Positions 43,900 to 55,745 are shown, counted from the first letter of the stretch. The stretch: 64,000 nt of DNA from Neoceratodus forsteri (GCA_016271365.2 CM028131.1:281354001-281418000); one strand, 5' to 3'. Numbers and translations: made by a program. The notes: generated by a model from the sequence alone, not told the origin.

Positions 43900-46800
43900 T
43901 TAGGGAGGGAGGGTGGAGAGAGAGAATAGTGATCGGATGTCCAGTACCGGATTCGCTACCAGTACTGGAGGGTGAATGCAGTGGACGCTAAGAGCCCTCA
44001 GTACACAGGTTGTTAGGTGGACTACGAGGTACAGGGACATGTGGAGGATGATTTCAGGAAGTTCCAAAGAGAGGTTTTGAAGTGGGGATGGGAGGAGGAG
44101 GACCGGGTGAGGGCTGGAAGCGAGTTCCATATTTTTGGGGCATAGGTGGTGAAGGCCCGATCCCCTGTAAGGGAGCGGGTTCTAGGAACCAGGCGATCTG
44201 GTGCTGCCCTAGACCTGAGATGATAGGATGGGGGGCCAGGGTTGAGGGGAGGGGCGAGGGCAGAGGGTTGGCCGATCTGACAATGTTGTCGATGAAATTC
44301 CCAAGCATGAATGTGCGGTGCTTCTCTGGAGGGAGCCACTCCAGATGTGTGTAGAGATCACAGTGGTGAGTGAGGGGAGGTTTGGAGAGTGCGAAGCAGC
44401 AGATGTTATTGTAGGCAGTGTGCCACTTCTGGAGGCTAGATATGGGTACAGGGACAAACAAGCTCTCAGTAACTTTGGCATGAATAATAGGTGAGAGGAG
44501 AGAAAAGTGCAGGGAGAAGATGCCAGAGAGACAGTTTTGAGGACAGGGTACAGCGGGATAAGGGGCAAGTGGCAACAAGTATTTAGCAGAGACATGGAAT
44601 GGGCCCAAAGGAGCTAGTGAGGGAGAGGAGTAGGTGAATGAAAGAGTGAAAAGGGGAGACTGCAGGTGAGGGGTGCAGGAGAGGAAAGGGGTCAGTGGAA
44701 TAAGAGGCGAGAAACATTGAGCGAATTAGCAGAGGACATATAAAGAGCCTGAAAGGGCTAGTAAGAAAGGGGTAGGGGTAGAAAGGAGGAAATGGGGGCT
44801 ATAGGGGAGGTTGGGGAGAAAGGTGAGAAGCAGAACATGGGTTTTGGGAAGAAAGGTGGGGGTGGGTGGGGAGAGTGGCACTAAGGGCGGACAATAGAGT
44901 TAGGGAGGTTAAGGTGAGTAAGGGGGGAGACCACAAAGTTCAGGGGGGTGGTCGGTCAGGGCAGGTGCAGGTGTACGATTTGAGAAGGTGATCCTTGAGG
45001 GAGGCATTGAAAGAGAAAATGGTTCTACAGGCCTGAATTTCAGGGGGCAGTTTGTTGTACAAATTTGCCTTGTAGGTTATTGAATACTGTGCTTGACTGG
45101 TACGGTGGAAAGCGGTGTCGAAAACCTGACAGGAGGCCCCCCTTGTCCAGCACCCTGGAGCCGATCTTTGGAAATAGAGAGTTGATGCTGGGCGACAGCA
45201 GATTGAGGTGAATCTTGTGAAGGAAAGAGAGAATTTTGGGTTGGTATCTGCCTTCAAGGGTGGGCCAGGGAGGAGTAGAGGGTGCAGTGGTAAGTCTTCC
45301 ATTGGAGGCCGGTGACAAAATGTGCTATATTGTTATATGTATACCTGAGTTTGGAGAAAAGGAGGGAAGAGTAGGGAGGGAAGTAGACAGTAGAGCCTTA
45401 GTCAAGGTAAGGGCAGGTGTAGGGAGCCAGCTAGGCATAGTCTGGAAGCGGGGATTAAGAACTTTCTAATCTGGTAAAGAAGGCCGAGTCTTGCATGGAT
45501 CTTCTTTATTAGGTTGCTAATATGGATATTGTAGGAGAGGTGAGGGTCGAGGTACAGACCCAGGTATCTGAATTCAGACACTTGTTCTATCTGGTTACTT
45601 AAATTGTCTAAAAATGTTAGGCTGGGTGCTGGGGCTTTCCTTGGGCCAGAAAAAAACATTAACTTTGTCCTCTTGGAATTAAGGAACATTCCATTGCAAG
45701 AGAACCAGGCATGCAATTTACTGAAATCTGACTTCAAATTATTGAACACAGTGTCATGCCATGTCGTCAGCATAGAGGACTACTTGAGTGGTTTGGCAGA
45801 TAGCGCGGAGGTTGTTGATGAAAAACGAGAACAGGAGCGGGCCAAGGGTGGAGCCCTGAGGGATCCCATATTTAATTGGACATTCAGAGGAGAACTGACA
45901 ACCAGCCCATCAGTGCAGTGGTTGGATTTCCGCTTGCAATGCCAGTGACCCGGTTTGGGAGGCGAGCCTGGATAAGCTGGAGGGCCGGCGAGGAGGAGAA
46001 AACTAATGTCCTGGGATCGCTCACCTTCTCCTGGGAAGGGTACTAAAGCCCATAGCTTGCCTGATCCCAGGTGGAGGTCCGAGGTACAGCAAGTCCTGCT
46101 AGTAGCGGGGGGAGGGGCCTGGGGGAGTTGCATGGTAGATGTTGGCGACTAGCGCCTTGACGTCAGAGTGTAAACCACGCAGATGAGAACAGGGAAAAAG
46201 ATGTCGGAGTTCCGAGAAGAAGGAGCAACAGTACTGGTCCTGATAGCTCCTGCCTGCCTGGCCACCAGGGGACCCAAGGAAACCAGAAAGTATCGGGGTG
46301 TATTGGTCCCACCTTGTGCCCCACCTGGGGGATATAACCATGGCTCTATGGGGGAGCCTCCGGGAATTCCAGGTAAGGCAGAGAAGTGGGACAGGTACTC
46401 GTGTGTCTCCCGATGAAGCAGAACTTCAGCATGGGGGAAGGCGAATAAAGTAAAAAAAAAAAAAAAAGAGGAGAAATGACCTTCGATGGTGGTTTTCTAA
46501 GATGTGCCAGAGAGGTAATACCCAATCCAATTAATGACATTTTCCAAGATATGCATGCCCTAGAGGGTGAGGAGGAGAAGGTCATGGTCCACAAGGTCAA
46601 AAGCCTTGGTCAGGTCCATGAAGACGGACTCAGTGTACTGGCCCTTGTTGTTCGCTTTGAGGATATCACTGGTGAACCTGACCAGGGTGGTTTTAGTGCT
46701 GTGTCCAGATCTAAAACCATGCTGGGCAGCAGAGAGTAAGTTACAGGAGTTGAGGTGGGCGGTGAACTGGGAGTGCACAACTTTTTCAATGATTTTGGAG

Positions 46801-47600
46801 AGGGGGGTGAGGAGGGAGATTGGTTGGTAGTTACCGACTTCGTTTCCGGATCCAGACTTGAACAATGGTTTAACGGTAGTGGTTTTCTAGGTGTTAGGGA
46901 ACTAGCCAGAGAAGAGGGAGTGATTTAGTAAATTGATAATGGGGACTGCTAGTGAATTGAGGGATAGTTTGAGGATTTTGTAGTTGATACTGTCTGCCCC
47001 TTTGCTGGGTTTGGGGTTGTTACTATGTAGAAACTTAATGGTGTCAGCGGGTTTCAAGGCCCTGAAGTAGAAATTGGGGATGGGCTTGGATTTAACATTG
47101 GAGCTGGGGAGGGCAGGTGGGAAATGGGGGCAGAGGGGAGGAGGGGGATTCTATTATTTGAGGTCTCCAAAAAAAGAGTTGAAGATGTTCGCAACTTCAG
47201 TCGGCTTGTTGGTCTGTCTACCGCCATGGAACAGCGTGATGGGTTCAGCATTTTTGTTTTTACTGAGTAGTGAGTTGACAGTGTCTCGGAGCTGATGGGG
47301 GTGCGAAGATTCCCCAAGTTGTTTATTATGGAAAAAGTCAATTTTAGCTTTTCTTATGGCAGATTTGCCATTGCTTCTAAGTGCCTTGTAGAGGGAGAGC
47401 TGTGCAGGGTCTCTGTGCTTAGAGTACCGAGCCCAAGTTTTGTCCCTGGTCCTCATCATTTTAATAATGATGGGAGAGATCCATTCAGTAACTTGACCCC
47501 TTACTCTGATCTTTTTGAGAGGAGCATGTTTATTGCAGACGCGGTTGAGAATTTTTCAAGGATAGAGTTGCCGTTGCTTGGTCCGGTGGTGAAAGATCAG
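43900..47600 (-). pseudogene. Non-LTR reverse transcriptase, L2/CR1-group (broken)
   Basis: Order on the minus strand: linker (WISPIIIKMMRTRDKTWARY, 47459-47154: SKHRDPAQLSLYKALRS); RT N-terminal MFKSGSGNEVGNYQPISLL and HGFRSGHSTKTTLVRF with FMDLTKAFDLVDHDLLL (46865-46560); then, across the insertion, KYGIPQGSTLGPLLFSFFIN and catalytic YADD (45763-45774) with LFSWF-type text; LDNLSNQIEQVSEFRYLGLY (45773-45402). The C-terminal part has RSRAAPDRLVPRTRSLTGD and FTTYAPKIWNSLPALT (44339-44022). Between 44700 and 45300 a second C-terminal-like block with FDTAFHRTSQ is seen, so two related copies may be merged. Many frameshifts. Confidence 0.72.
46001..46470 (+). mobile_element. Poly(A)-tailed insertion in the LINE, origin unknown
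   Basis: AATAAAGT followed by about 16 A residues ends at about 46468. GAGGAGAAA follows it, and the same 9 bases occur at 45992-46000, a possible target duplication. The interval separates two pieces of one RT (TKAFDLVDHD before, GIPQGSTLGP after). It contains no recognised protein. It could be a SINE, a truncated LINE or a processed transcript. Confidence 0.5.
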
Positions 47601-47636
47601 CCAACTAGACTGAGATTGTGGGTTATATTATACATA

Positions 47637-49048
47637 TGTAACCTCCGTGCTGTTTGGGGGTTACTAAGTTGATGCCCTGTTGGCATCAGGAGATGCGCGT
47701 AATGTCAGGCTGGCCAGAAGGCGGAGTCTGGGCATCGCGAGGAGGAGCGACAACTGGTGCGAAGGAGACCGTTGGAGAGGGAGTTGGAGTTGGTTGTTCG
47801 AGAAAGGAGCAGGGAGGCCTAATAGGGCCACAGGGGGCTGCCAGGCTCAGCTGGGGCCAGAGAGGCCCGGGCCAGAGTGGGGAGATTGGATTGCCCCTGG
47901 CCCTGCAGTCGCAAAATGGGTACCCCATCATCCCACCGGTGAGAAGTGGACAGGGAGCAGCAGCAGAGGGAAGTAGTTTGGAGAACGTCCGTCTCCATAT
48001 TCTGAGGAGAAGCTGGTGGCTGCCATGGAGGGCCCAATGAGCTGAGGTGGCAGCAGAGCACCGGAAGGGTCTGCAGTGGCAGATCAGACCCCTATCACTT
48101 GTCTGTGTCCACAGAAGGTTGGTGCTGCCATTTGTGTTGGGGACCACTGGTACCATGAGGATTTTGGGCAACACCCTGTGCGAACCCTGCCCAAAGATTG
48201 GCAGGAGCAGAAGGCCTGAGGAGGAAGGACTGTGCCCTAAAGTTCTGAACTATCTGAATCCTCCCCCAGACTGTAAAAGACATGGAAATATGCCCCTTTC
48301 CCACTGGCGGGGATAACTGAGAGTATGGACTGCCAGAAATGTCTCCAAAGAGGTAGAGGGGGAAGAAAAGAGCCCAGTATGGCTCTGACAGGAGAGTATA
48401 ATTTTCTCTGGTCTGGTATTCGAGCCCTGGATCCCCTGTCCGTGTGTGATGCCACGGCCAATAGCTGTAGTGAAATGGATTACAAAATGAACTCTAGAAA
48501 ATACCCATGCTCTCATGGTAGGACAACTGTGGTTTGAGCCTTTGGAATGAAAATAAACTGTTGCTGTTTGCACCCACTTCTGGTTTGTACCACATCTTTA
48601 AAGTTCAGTATTGCCATGCTTTGTTTTTCCACTAAGTGTGTTTCAGGACTGCAGTTAGCTCAAGGGCCCCTCGGCTGTGCTATGTGTGTGGGGAGTCATC
48701 AGAGGTTGCCTCGGCGGAGTTCAAGCTGCCAACAGAGAATCCCATTTCTGGCAAACAAAACTAAAGGGACTAAAGTACTGTGCAAATACCCTGCTACTGT
48801 TAAGGTTACTGCCTAATCTGTCTGTAGGTACCCCCTTTTCTCATAGATTATCCATCAAACCCCTAAACCGGAGGAGGGAGGGAAGGGAGGGAGGAGGCCG
48901 CCTGCTAGCTGTGTCACTCGGAGACTGGGAGTAGATATGCTGCCTGCTACATAATTTTCAGACTGTAAACAAGTCCCCAAGGGCAGGAGTAGTGAAAAAG
49001 TTATGTATGCCACATATGAAAATTATAAGGACTGCAGGGGGTGTTACA
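47637..49048 (+). repeat. 5' LTR, 1412 bp
   Basis: Starts TGTAACCTCCGTGCTG and ends GGGGGTGTTACA. It matches 53024-53110 plus 54503-55745 over its length, for example GTGGCTGCCATGGAGGGCCC, TTGGTGCTGCCATTTGTG and GGGAGTCATCAGAGGTTGCC. A polyadenylation signal AATAAA is at 48552-48557, about 500 bases before the LTR end. At 1.4 kb it is long for a gammaretrovirus-type LTR. Confidence 0.82.
48552..48557 (+). terminator. LTR polyadenylation signal
   Basis: AATAAA in GAAAATAAACTGTTGCTG. The same text is conserved in the 3' LTR at about 55256, consistent with the end of the R region. Confidence 0.55.
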
Positions 49049-49052
49049 AAAT

Positions 49053-49072
49053 TGGGGGCTGTCGTCCGGGAT
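49053..49072 (+). other. Primer-binding site, proline-tRNA type with 2-base insertion
   Basis: TGGGGGCTGTCGTCCGGGAT matches the proline-tRNA PBS (TGGGGGCTCGTCCGGGAT) except for an extra GT after the eighth base. It lies 4 bases after the LTR end, where a PBS is expected. Confidence 0.8.
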
Positions 49073-49579
49073 TTGTTGAGGCATAAAAAAAAAAGCACAT
49101 AACTGGCGTGCTGTGGAGCAGCTCAGAGGTGTTAAAATGTGGTAGGCCCAAGCGCTCAGTGGTAGTTTGAAGATAGTGTGGATACTGTGCTTCGTGAGGA
49201 GACAAGATGGTGCTGCTGAAGCACATGTGTGAAAATGTGATGCATGAATAATTATTGAGATACCTGTGTGATACGATTGAAGTAATGAGATGCGAGTAAT
49301 TGAAAAAGGAGACAATGTGACCTCTGGGCAAACCCTAGAGACACATGTGGAGGAAAGAGAGAGAGAGAAAGAGACTGTTAGAGAAAACAACAATTTGATA
49401 AAACATCCACACCACATGGTGTAGAGGTCTAAAGTTCTACTGCTAAAAAAAAAAAAAGAAGAAACAAAGCAACTCCCCCCCCCCAGGTTGTAAGTGCGTT
49501 TGGAAGCTATAGTGGGAATATCAATTGCTGAGGCTGGAGAAATGATCGAAGTGCATCCAGGACCATCAAGGATTTCAGG

Positions 49580-51035
49580 ATGGCGTTTGCTCCAGGATTT
49601 GTGGGTCGTATAATTAATGTGCCTGAGGGACTAGTGAATTGGCTATGGAGCATGGTGGAGAGAAGTGGCTCTGGTGAGTCCTGTATTTTCTGCGGACACT
49701 GTGGGAGTGGGGTTCTAAGGCATCCAGTGTGTTTTTCATGTTCAGCTGGAAATTTGCCAAGGGTGATTGCGCCTCCTCCTACTATGCCTGGACCAGAAGG
49801 AAGCTACGTGGTCCCTGTGCCACCATCTACAGTGCCCTGGCTATGGGCCCAGCAAGAAAGCAAGGCTTCTCCTGCTGCTAATGAGGTCTCCACACAGGAG
49901 CCGTTGGAGCAGTGGGGGGAGGTCTCCGCTGCTATACCTGATGCAAAGCCAGAAGTGGTTGCAGGGCCCAGCCGTCTGCCCAGCCCTGCGCTGCCACCGA
50001 GTGCCCCAGAACCTCCTCGTGGCAAAGGGAGGGGCCGAGGGTGGACCTCAGACTTGAAGTGTACTGCTGCAGGGTATGTGAGGAACAGACCCGGGCAGGA
50101 GGGTTCCCCTAGGCTGTGGTGCTTGGCTCGGAGGACAAAAAGATGCCATCTACTCAGACAAAGCTCACCCAGGAGCCATCAGTTAAGCCCAAATGACTGC
50201 CTAAGAGGTTGGAGGAAGCAAAGCTGCTGAAAAGGAACACCCTGCTCCCCATGGCGCAGAACAGACCCCAAAGTGCCGATGACCCAGCGGTAATAATTAA
50301 ATCCATCAAAGAGGACACTGGTTCTGAAGAGGACAGTATGGTTGACCCCAGTGAAGCCATTGCTGTGTATTCCCAGCCAAAAGAGGGCATTACCTTCATA
50401 TCTGTGGACTTAGTAGTTGAGAGAAACATTCCTAAGCCATATGCTATGCCCATCTTGGGGGTGCCTGAAACTACCCCCATGCTCCCGGACAGTTGCAAAT
50501 GTCACCTGGTGGACATGGATGCCAAGCATCATTGTGACTTAACAGTTATTAACTACAGAGATGGTATATGACTACCAAAAGGAGTGCCTTCCCCGGTCCA
50601 GAATCTGTGCACTCCAAATTGGAGCCAAGCTGAAGGGTGGGTGAGAAGGTACCTGAAGCTGGAGTGCCCAGGTGAGAACTACCCTTTTGTGAATGAGCGC
50701 ATGTGGGACTTGACTGAAGGCCATAGATCTGACTGGGTTTTCCAGGGAGCAGTAGAAAAGGTGCCTTTGAGGCATCAGGTGGACCCTCAGGACTCGGCCT
50801 ATGACAGAAATAAAGTCACATCTTTAGCAAGCTCCATTTGCACTCGTCAGCATGGGAAGGTACAATGTTGTTCAAGAGTTTCGCCATGGTGCAGGACAGG
50901 GCTGGACATAGAATAAAGTACTATGTGATCAGTCATGACTGCCGAGGCATGGAGTGTACCAAGACAGAGCCTTGTTTTTATTATGCACCAAATGACCCCT
51001 CTTCAAGGTACAAGGCCAAACTGAAGACCACCTAG
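49580..51035 (+). pseudogene. Unrecognised broken reading frame inside the LTR element
   Basis: Three frames in succession: 49580-50230, 50209-50916 (one TGA at 50569-50571) and 50838-51035, together up to about 485 codons. The first part has a Cys cluster (CIFCGHCGSGVLRHPVCFSC) and a Pro/Ala-rich stretch ending in KGRGRG. The second is acidic (KEDTGSEEDSMVDPSEA), then has a Cys/His group (CKCHLVDMDAKHHC). The third has CRGMECTKTEPCFYYAP. No gag, protease, RT, RNase H, integrase or env motif was seen. It is followed by AATAAA at 51114-51119. It could be a captured cellular gene, a divergent gag, or a protein of an undescribed LTR family. Function unknown. Confidence 0.5.
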
Positions 51036-51113
51036 GAGACCAGTGCCGCCTAGTGTTGAGGGACTCAGAGCAACTACCTGGTGAGATTGTTCCAATTTTT
51101 TTCGTTATGTTTG

Positions 51114-51119
51114 AATAAA
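51114..51119 (+). terminator. Polyadenylation-like signal after the unknown frame
   Basis: AATAAA in GTTTGAATAAAAAAAGGG, about 80 bases after the stop at 51035, inside the LTR element interior. Confidence 0.35.
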
Positions 51120-51540
51120 AAAAGGGATTCAGTACCTTTAGTATGGACAATAGCCCTGTTTTAGTGCTTTGTTTAAGGCTGAAAAAAAATGTAAAGTCAA
51201 TGTTACAGTATATTTCTCTGCATACATTTGTTTAACAAAATTGTAATTTTCATTGCAACAAGGTGTGAATTCTGTTTATAGCCACTAGGGTTAGTACAAT
51301 AGGATTGCATTATTCCATAGAGTAAAGTAGCGATTAGGATTGTTAGGTAGGGACCCCTTTGAACTGTGCTCAGCTACACACTGGGCTGATGCTGGATGCT
51401 TGGATTCAATTTACAGAGACTGCTATTCAACGGACTGCGATATGTTGCCAGTGCCTTTGGAAAACAAGTGGTTTACAGTGTGCCCCTATTCCCATTGCTA
51501 AGTAGCTTAGAAGGTCGAGTATTAGGCACAGGATATATAT
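51120..51540. other. LTR-element interior, no gene seen
   Basis: AT-rich text without recognised coding content, between the unknown frame and a LINE insertion. Confidence 0.35.
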
Positions 51541-52490
51541 ATATTTTTTTATTTATTTGATTCTAGGATTACAAGTACCTTTGAGTTGAGGCTCTTTTAC
51601 GAAGGTTCCACGTCAATTCCAGAACAGTACAACACAGTACAACAGAGCAGATGAGTTTAAGGCATGCTATACAGATTAACACTCAGTTACATGTACATAA
51701 ATGCATACATTTCGGATAAGACAGGCGGGGCAGCAGAGGGAATACAATAGGGTTACAAGGATGGGTAAAACACTGGTAGTAGCATGCCAGGGGCAATTGT
51801 CGCAACACCTAGAGAAGTGCAAGTGGTGGGGTTGGGTGAAGGGGGGGCGAGGGGAGGGAGGAGGGAGGAGGAAGGATAAGGGGAGAAAAAGTACAATGTG
51901 AAGACCTTAGGCAGGAACTGTGGAGTAGTAAGGAGGGCTGGTTAGGTGAGGCAGTCACAAGTGCTGATGGCAGAGAGATTGAGTCGGAGCCTTGTTTTGA
52001 ATGGGCCTAGCTTGGAAACAGAGACAGTCTCAACGTTGAGACTATTCAACCAGCTAGGGGCCCTGTAGGCAAATGACCATTGTCCCAGAGAGGTTCTGCA
52101 GTATGGGACCATCAGGAGTTGAGTTTCAGAGCTTCTAGTATTGCAGGAATTGCTACTTGGACAGAGGAGGGCTTGGACCCCCGGGAGGATGGGCAAGGCC
52201 CATGGTTATCTTTTTTGCCATAATGCAGGTTTGATATTTTAGGCGGTTGGATAGTTGTAACCAGTCAGTTTGGGCATAGAGGTCGCATGTATGGGTAAGT
52301 CAATGAGATCCAGTGATAAGTCGACAGGCTTTGTTGAGTGATGTAGAAATGCGTCTGAGGGCAGATGAAGTGGCCGAGCCACATATGATGAGACCATAGT
52401 CGATAATGGAGACAACCAAGCTTTGAACAGTGACACTTAAGGCTGATGGGGATAAGCATGACCATCGTGTAGTTTCTAGTACACTCATTT
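51541..52490 (-). mobile_element. L2/CR1-group LINE 3' fragment in the LTR element
   Basis: TATATTTTTTTATTTATTTG marks the 3' end (minus). C-terminal RT-type text: VVSIIDYGLIICGSATSS with ACRLITGSH (52488-52300) and RSSETQLLMVPYCRTSLGQW (52196-51942), which fits the end of L2/CR1-group ORFs. It is truncated near 52490. There is no RT active site in the fragment. Confidence 0.65.
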
Positions 52491-53023
52491 ATAAAATGCT
52501 CATGCAGGTAGTTGCCAGGGATTTCTGTGGGGGGAACAGTGCCAAGCTCAGCAGTAAAAGCAGTTTAGAACTTAGTCCACTCCCTGATGGAAGAAGAAGA
52601 GTAGTGTTTAGCAGTAGATAGTTAGGAATGTTGTGTTCTGGAAAACGTTTGGAAAATGTGTTTGGTAAAGGCTTTTGGGGATGACCGAAATTGGCCCTGG
52701 TGGGTAGTTTTGGGTCCGGAATGAGAAAAGTGTAGAGGGTGCCCCTTTAGGGGTGAGTTTGGGTGGGACATCAGCCTGATGTACCAGCAATCCATCTCAG
52801 GAAGCCAGGTCAGGTAGCCACGCCCCTTAGTGGAGCCAGGGAACTTCGGGTAGGTGAGTGTACCCCACCTAGTTCACATTTAGGTTGCTGTTATGCAGCC
52901 AAACTAGTGGAGCCTGGAGGTGGTGGCCTGTGGGAGAGTGCGTACTACCCCAAGGAGCACAGCAGCCATGGTTAGCCAGATCAGAGAGCTTCACTGGTAG
53001 GTGAAGCATCTTTGTGTGGTGAG
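52491..53023 (+). other. LTR-element interior before the 3' LTR
   Basis: No coding content recognised. A polypurine tract is expected just before the 3' LTR at 53024, but the preceding bases read GTGTGGTGAG and are not purine-only; the tract is lost or diverged. Confidence 0.4.
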
Positions 53024-53110
53024 TGTAACCCTGTGCTGTTCGGGGGGTTATAAAGATGTTTTGAGTTCTGAGGTGCACCTAATGCCAGGTTGGCTGAGGC
53101 TGGAGCCTGG
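53024..53110 (+). repeat. 3' LTR, first part
   Basis: TGTAACCCTGTGCTGTTCGG to GGAGCCTGGCAT aligns with 47637-47733 of the 5' LTR. It is then interrupted by CR1-A. Confidence 0.78.
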
Positions 53111-54502
53111 CATAGAAACAGAAATTAGAAGTTGACGGGCAGATAAGGACCGCAAGGCCCATCCAGTCTGCCCATTTCTTTTTCTACCTTATAAATGTGC
53201 CATCGGCCTTTGCTCTGTCAGTGACCTATCTATTCATAGTCATTTGTATTGCTCCCTTATGCCTATCCCATGCCTGTTTGAAGCCCTGCACTGTATTCAT
53301 AGCCACCACTTCTTGTGGTAAGCCATTCCATGCATCTACCACCCTTTCTGTGAAAAAGAATTTCTCACATTCCCCCTTAATCGGCCTCCCTCTAATCTCA
53401 TGCTGTGTCCTCTTGTCCTGCTATTTTTCTTATATTTAAACATGTTAGACTCTTTCACCTTGTTTATGCCCTTAAGGTGTTTAAATGTCTCGATCATATC
53501 ACCTCTCTCCTCCTTTGCTCAAGGGTATACATATTGAGCTCCGTTAATCTGTCCTCATATGTCTTCTGATGCAGTCCCTGCACCATTTTGGTTGCCCTTC
53601 TCTGGACTGCCTCAATTTGGTTAATGTCCTTGTGAGGTGTGACTCCAATACTGCACGCAATTACTCCAGATGAGGCCTAACCAATGTCACTTGTACAGAG
53701 GGATTATACTCTCTCTTCTGACTTGTGATACCCCTACTAATACACCCTAACACCCCCCTAGCCTTACCTACTGCTTTAGAGGTCTGCTTGATGATTTTAG
53801 GTCATCAGTGATGATGATGCCCAAGTCTCTTTCTTCCTTTGTGACTGCTAGCAACTCCCTCCCAGCCTATAAGTGGCTTCAGGGTTTCTCTTCCCTATGT
53901 GCATGTTTGCACTTCTTTGCATTAAATCCAGTTGCCACTCTTCTGACCATTCTGCTAGTTTATCCAGATCTCTTCTCATTCTGCCCACCCCATCTGGATC
54001 ATCTACTCTTGTTGCAGATCTTGGTGTCATCTGCAAACAGACAAGCCTTACCTCTAGTCCATCTGCGAGGTCACTAATGAAGATGTTGAATAGGACTGGG
54101 CCCAGGACTGATCCCTGAGGTACCCACTTGTGACTTGCATCTCTTCTGACTGTATACCATTTACCACCACTCTCTGTTTTCTGCCAGTCAACCAGTTTGC
54201 CACCCAGTTGACCAACTTCTGACCCACCCCGAGCCTACCTAGCTTATTTATCAATCTTCTATGTGGAACAGTGTCAAAGCTTTGCTGAAGTCAAGGTAGG
54301 CGACATCAACTGCTCCCCTTGGTCCACCACTCTGGTTACCCAGTCAAAGAAATCTATGAGATTAGTTTGACAGGACCTTCCTTTTGTAAACCCATGCTGT
54401 CTTGGATCCTATGCCCCTATGGATTCCAGGTGTTGCACTATCCTTTCCTTAAGGAGTGCCTCCATAATCTTGCCCACTACTGAGGTAAGACTGACCGGTC
54501 TG
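53111..54502 (-). mobile_element. CR1-A, 5'-truncated CR1 in the 3' LTR
   Basis: The minus-strand 3' end reads TTCTGTTTCTATG, the CR1 octamer-type terminus. RT text: RPVSLTSVVGKIMEALLKER (near 54490), SCQTNLIDFFDWVT-like text near 54370, LINKLGRLGVGQKLVNWVAN (54250), GYLRDQSWAQSYSTSS (GVPQGSVLGP in another frame), FADDTK at 54037-54026, then WQLDLMQRSANMHIGKRNPE. It begins in the RT (about 54500) and lacks ORF1 and endonuclease. Several frameshifts. Confidence 0.82.
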
Positions 54503-55745
54503 TCAGCAGGAGGAGGAGGAGCACCAACTGGTGCAAAGAAGACTGTTGGAGAGGGCCAGGCTACCAGTTGGGGCTGGTAAGGCCTGGGGCAGGGGTGGGG
54601 AGATTGCCCCCGACCCCACAGTTGCAAAATGGGTATCCCACCATCCCGCTGGTGGGAAGCATACAGGGAGCAGCAGCAGAGGCAACTAGTTTGTAGACCA
54701 TCTGTCTCCACATTCTGAGGAGAAGTTGGTGGCTGCCATGGAGGGCCCGATGCGCCAAGGTGGCAGCAGAGCACTGGAGGGGTCTGAAGTGGCAGATCAG
54801 ACTCCTATCGCCTGTCTGTGTCCACAAAAGGTTGGTGCTGCCATTTGTGTTGGGGACTGCTGGTACAGTGAGGGAGTTGGCTGCTGCCCTGTGCCAACCC
54901 TGCCCGAGGATCAGCAGGAGCGGACAGCCTGAGGAGGAGGAAGGACTGTGTTCTAAAGTTCTGAACCATCTGAACCCCCCCCCCCAAGACTGTAAAAGAA
55001 ATGGAAGTATGCCCTGTTCCCACTAGTGGGGATAACTCAGAGTGTGGACTGCAAGAAATGTCTCTAAAAGAAAAGAGCCCAGTATGACTCTGACAGGAAA
55101 GTATCATTTTCTTTGGTCTGGGGTTTGATCCCTGGATCCCCTGTTCGTGTGTGGTGCCATGGCCAACTGCTGTAGTGAAATGGATTACAAAATGAACTCT
55201 AGAAAATACTCATGCTCTCATGACAGGAAAACTGTGGTTTGAGCCTTTGAAATGAAAATAAACTGTTGCTGTTTGCACACCCACTTCTGGTTTGGACCAC
55301 ATCTTTAAAGTGCAGTATTGCCAAGCTTTGCTTTTCCACTAAGTGTGTTTCAGGACTGCAGTTAGCTCAAGGGCCCCGCGGCTGTGCTATGTGTGTGGGG
55401 AGTCATCAGAGGTTGCCTCGGCGGAGTTCAAGCTGCCAATAGAGAATCTCATTTCTGGCAAACAAAACTAAAGGGACTAAAGTACTGTGCAAATACCCTG
55501 CTACTGTTAAAGTTACTGCCTAATCTGTCTGTAGGTACCCCTCTTTCTCATAGACTCATCCATCAAACCCCTAGACCGGGAGGGGAGGGGGGGCCGCCTG
55601 CTGGCTGTGTCACCTTGGAGACTGGGAGTAGATATGCTGCCTGCCAAGTAATTTTCAGACTGCAAACAAGTCCCCTAAGGGAAGGAGTAGTGAAAAAAGT
55701 TAAGTGTGCCACATAAGAAAACTATAAGACCTGCAAGGGGTTACA
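54503..55745 (+). repeat. 3' LTR, second part
   Basis: Resumes with GGAGGAGGAGCACCAACTGG (matching 47738-47757) and ends GCAAGGGGTTACA at 55745. It is collinear with the 5' LTR over about 1.2 kb, with one deletion relative to 47780-47830. CATA follows. Confidence 0.8.

Larger units (their letters stand above)
43469..47632 (-). mobile_element. L2/CR1-group LINE, 5'-truncated, partner-type tail
   Basis: The 3' end at 43469 (TTTATTTATTTATTTTTG on plus) is followed by a tail, GTTAACCGGGTAAGGTACAC, CCTATTTTCAGGTGTGACCC, closely similar to the SINE tails at 11732-11916 and 14767-14957. Coding blocks extend to about 47600, where HAPLKKIRVRGQ (EN-RT linker) is readable before the LTR element begins at 47637. 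The endonuclease is missing. A poly(A)-tailed insertion interrupts it at 46001-46470. Confidence 0.75.
47637..55745 (+). mobile_element. LTR retroelement (ERV-like) with proline-tRNA-type PBS
   Basis: Two long terminal repeats begin TGTAACC and end GTTACA (TG...CA), and the element is flanked by CATA on both sides (47633-47636 and 55746-55749). A 4-bp duplication and a proline-tRNA primer site just after the 5' LTR are gammaretrovirus-type features. The interior (49049-53023) contains no gag, protease, RT, integrase or env that could be recognised, only an unknown broken reading frame and a later LINE. So it is a non-autonomous or internally replaced LTR element. The 3' LTR is split by a CR1. 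It is an old, inactive copy. Confidence 0.8.

Noticed and set aside
53024..53110. An isolated TGTAACC repeat unrelated to the LTR at 54503
   Set aside because: It matches the first 90 bases of the 5' LTR, and the 5' LTR is collinear across the junction once the CR1 is removed.
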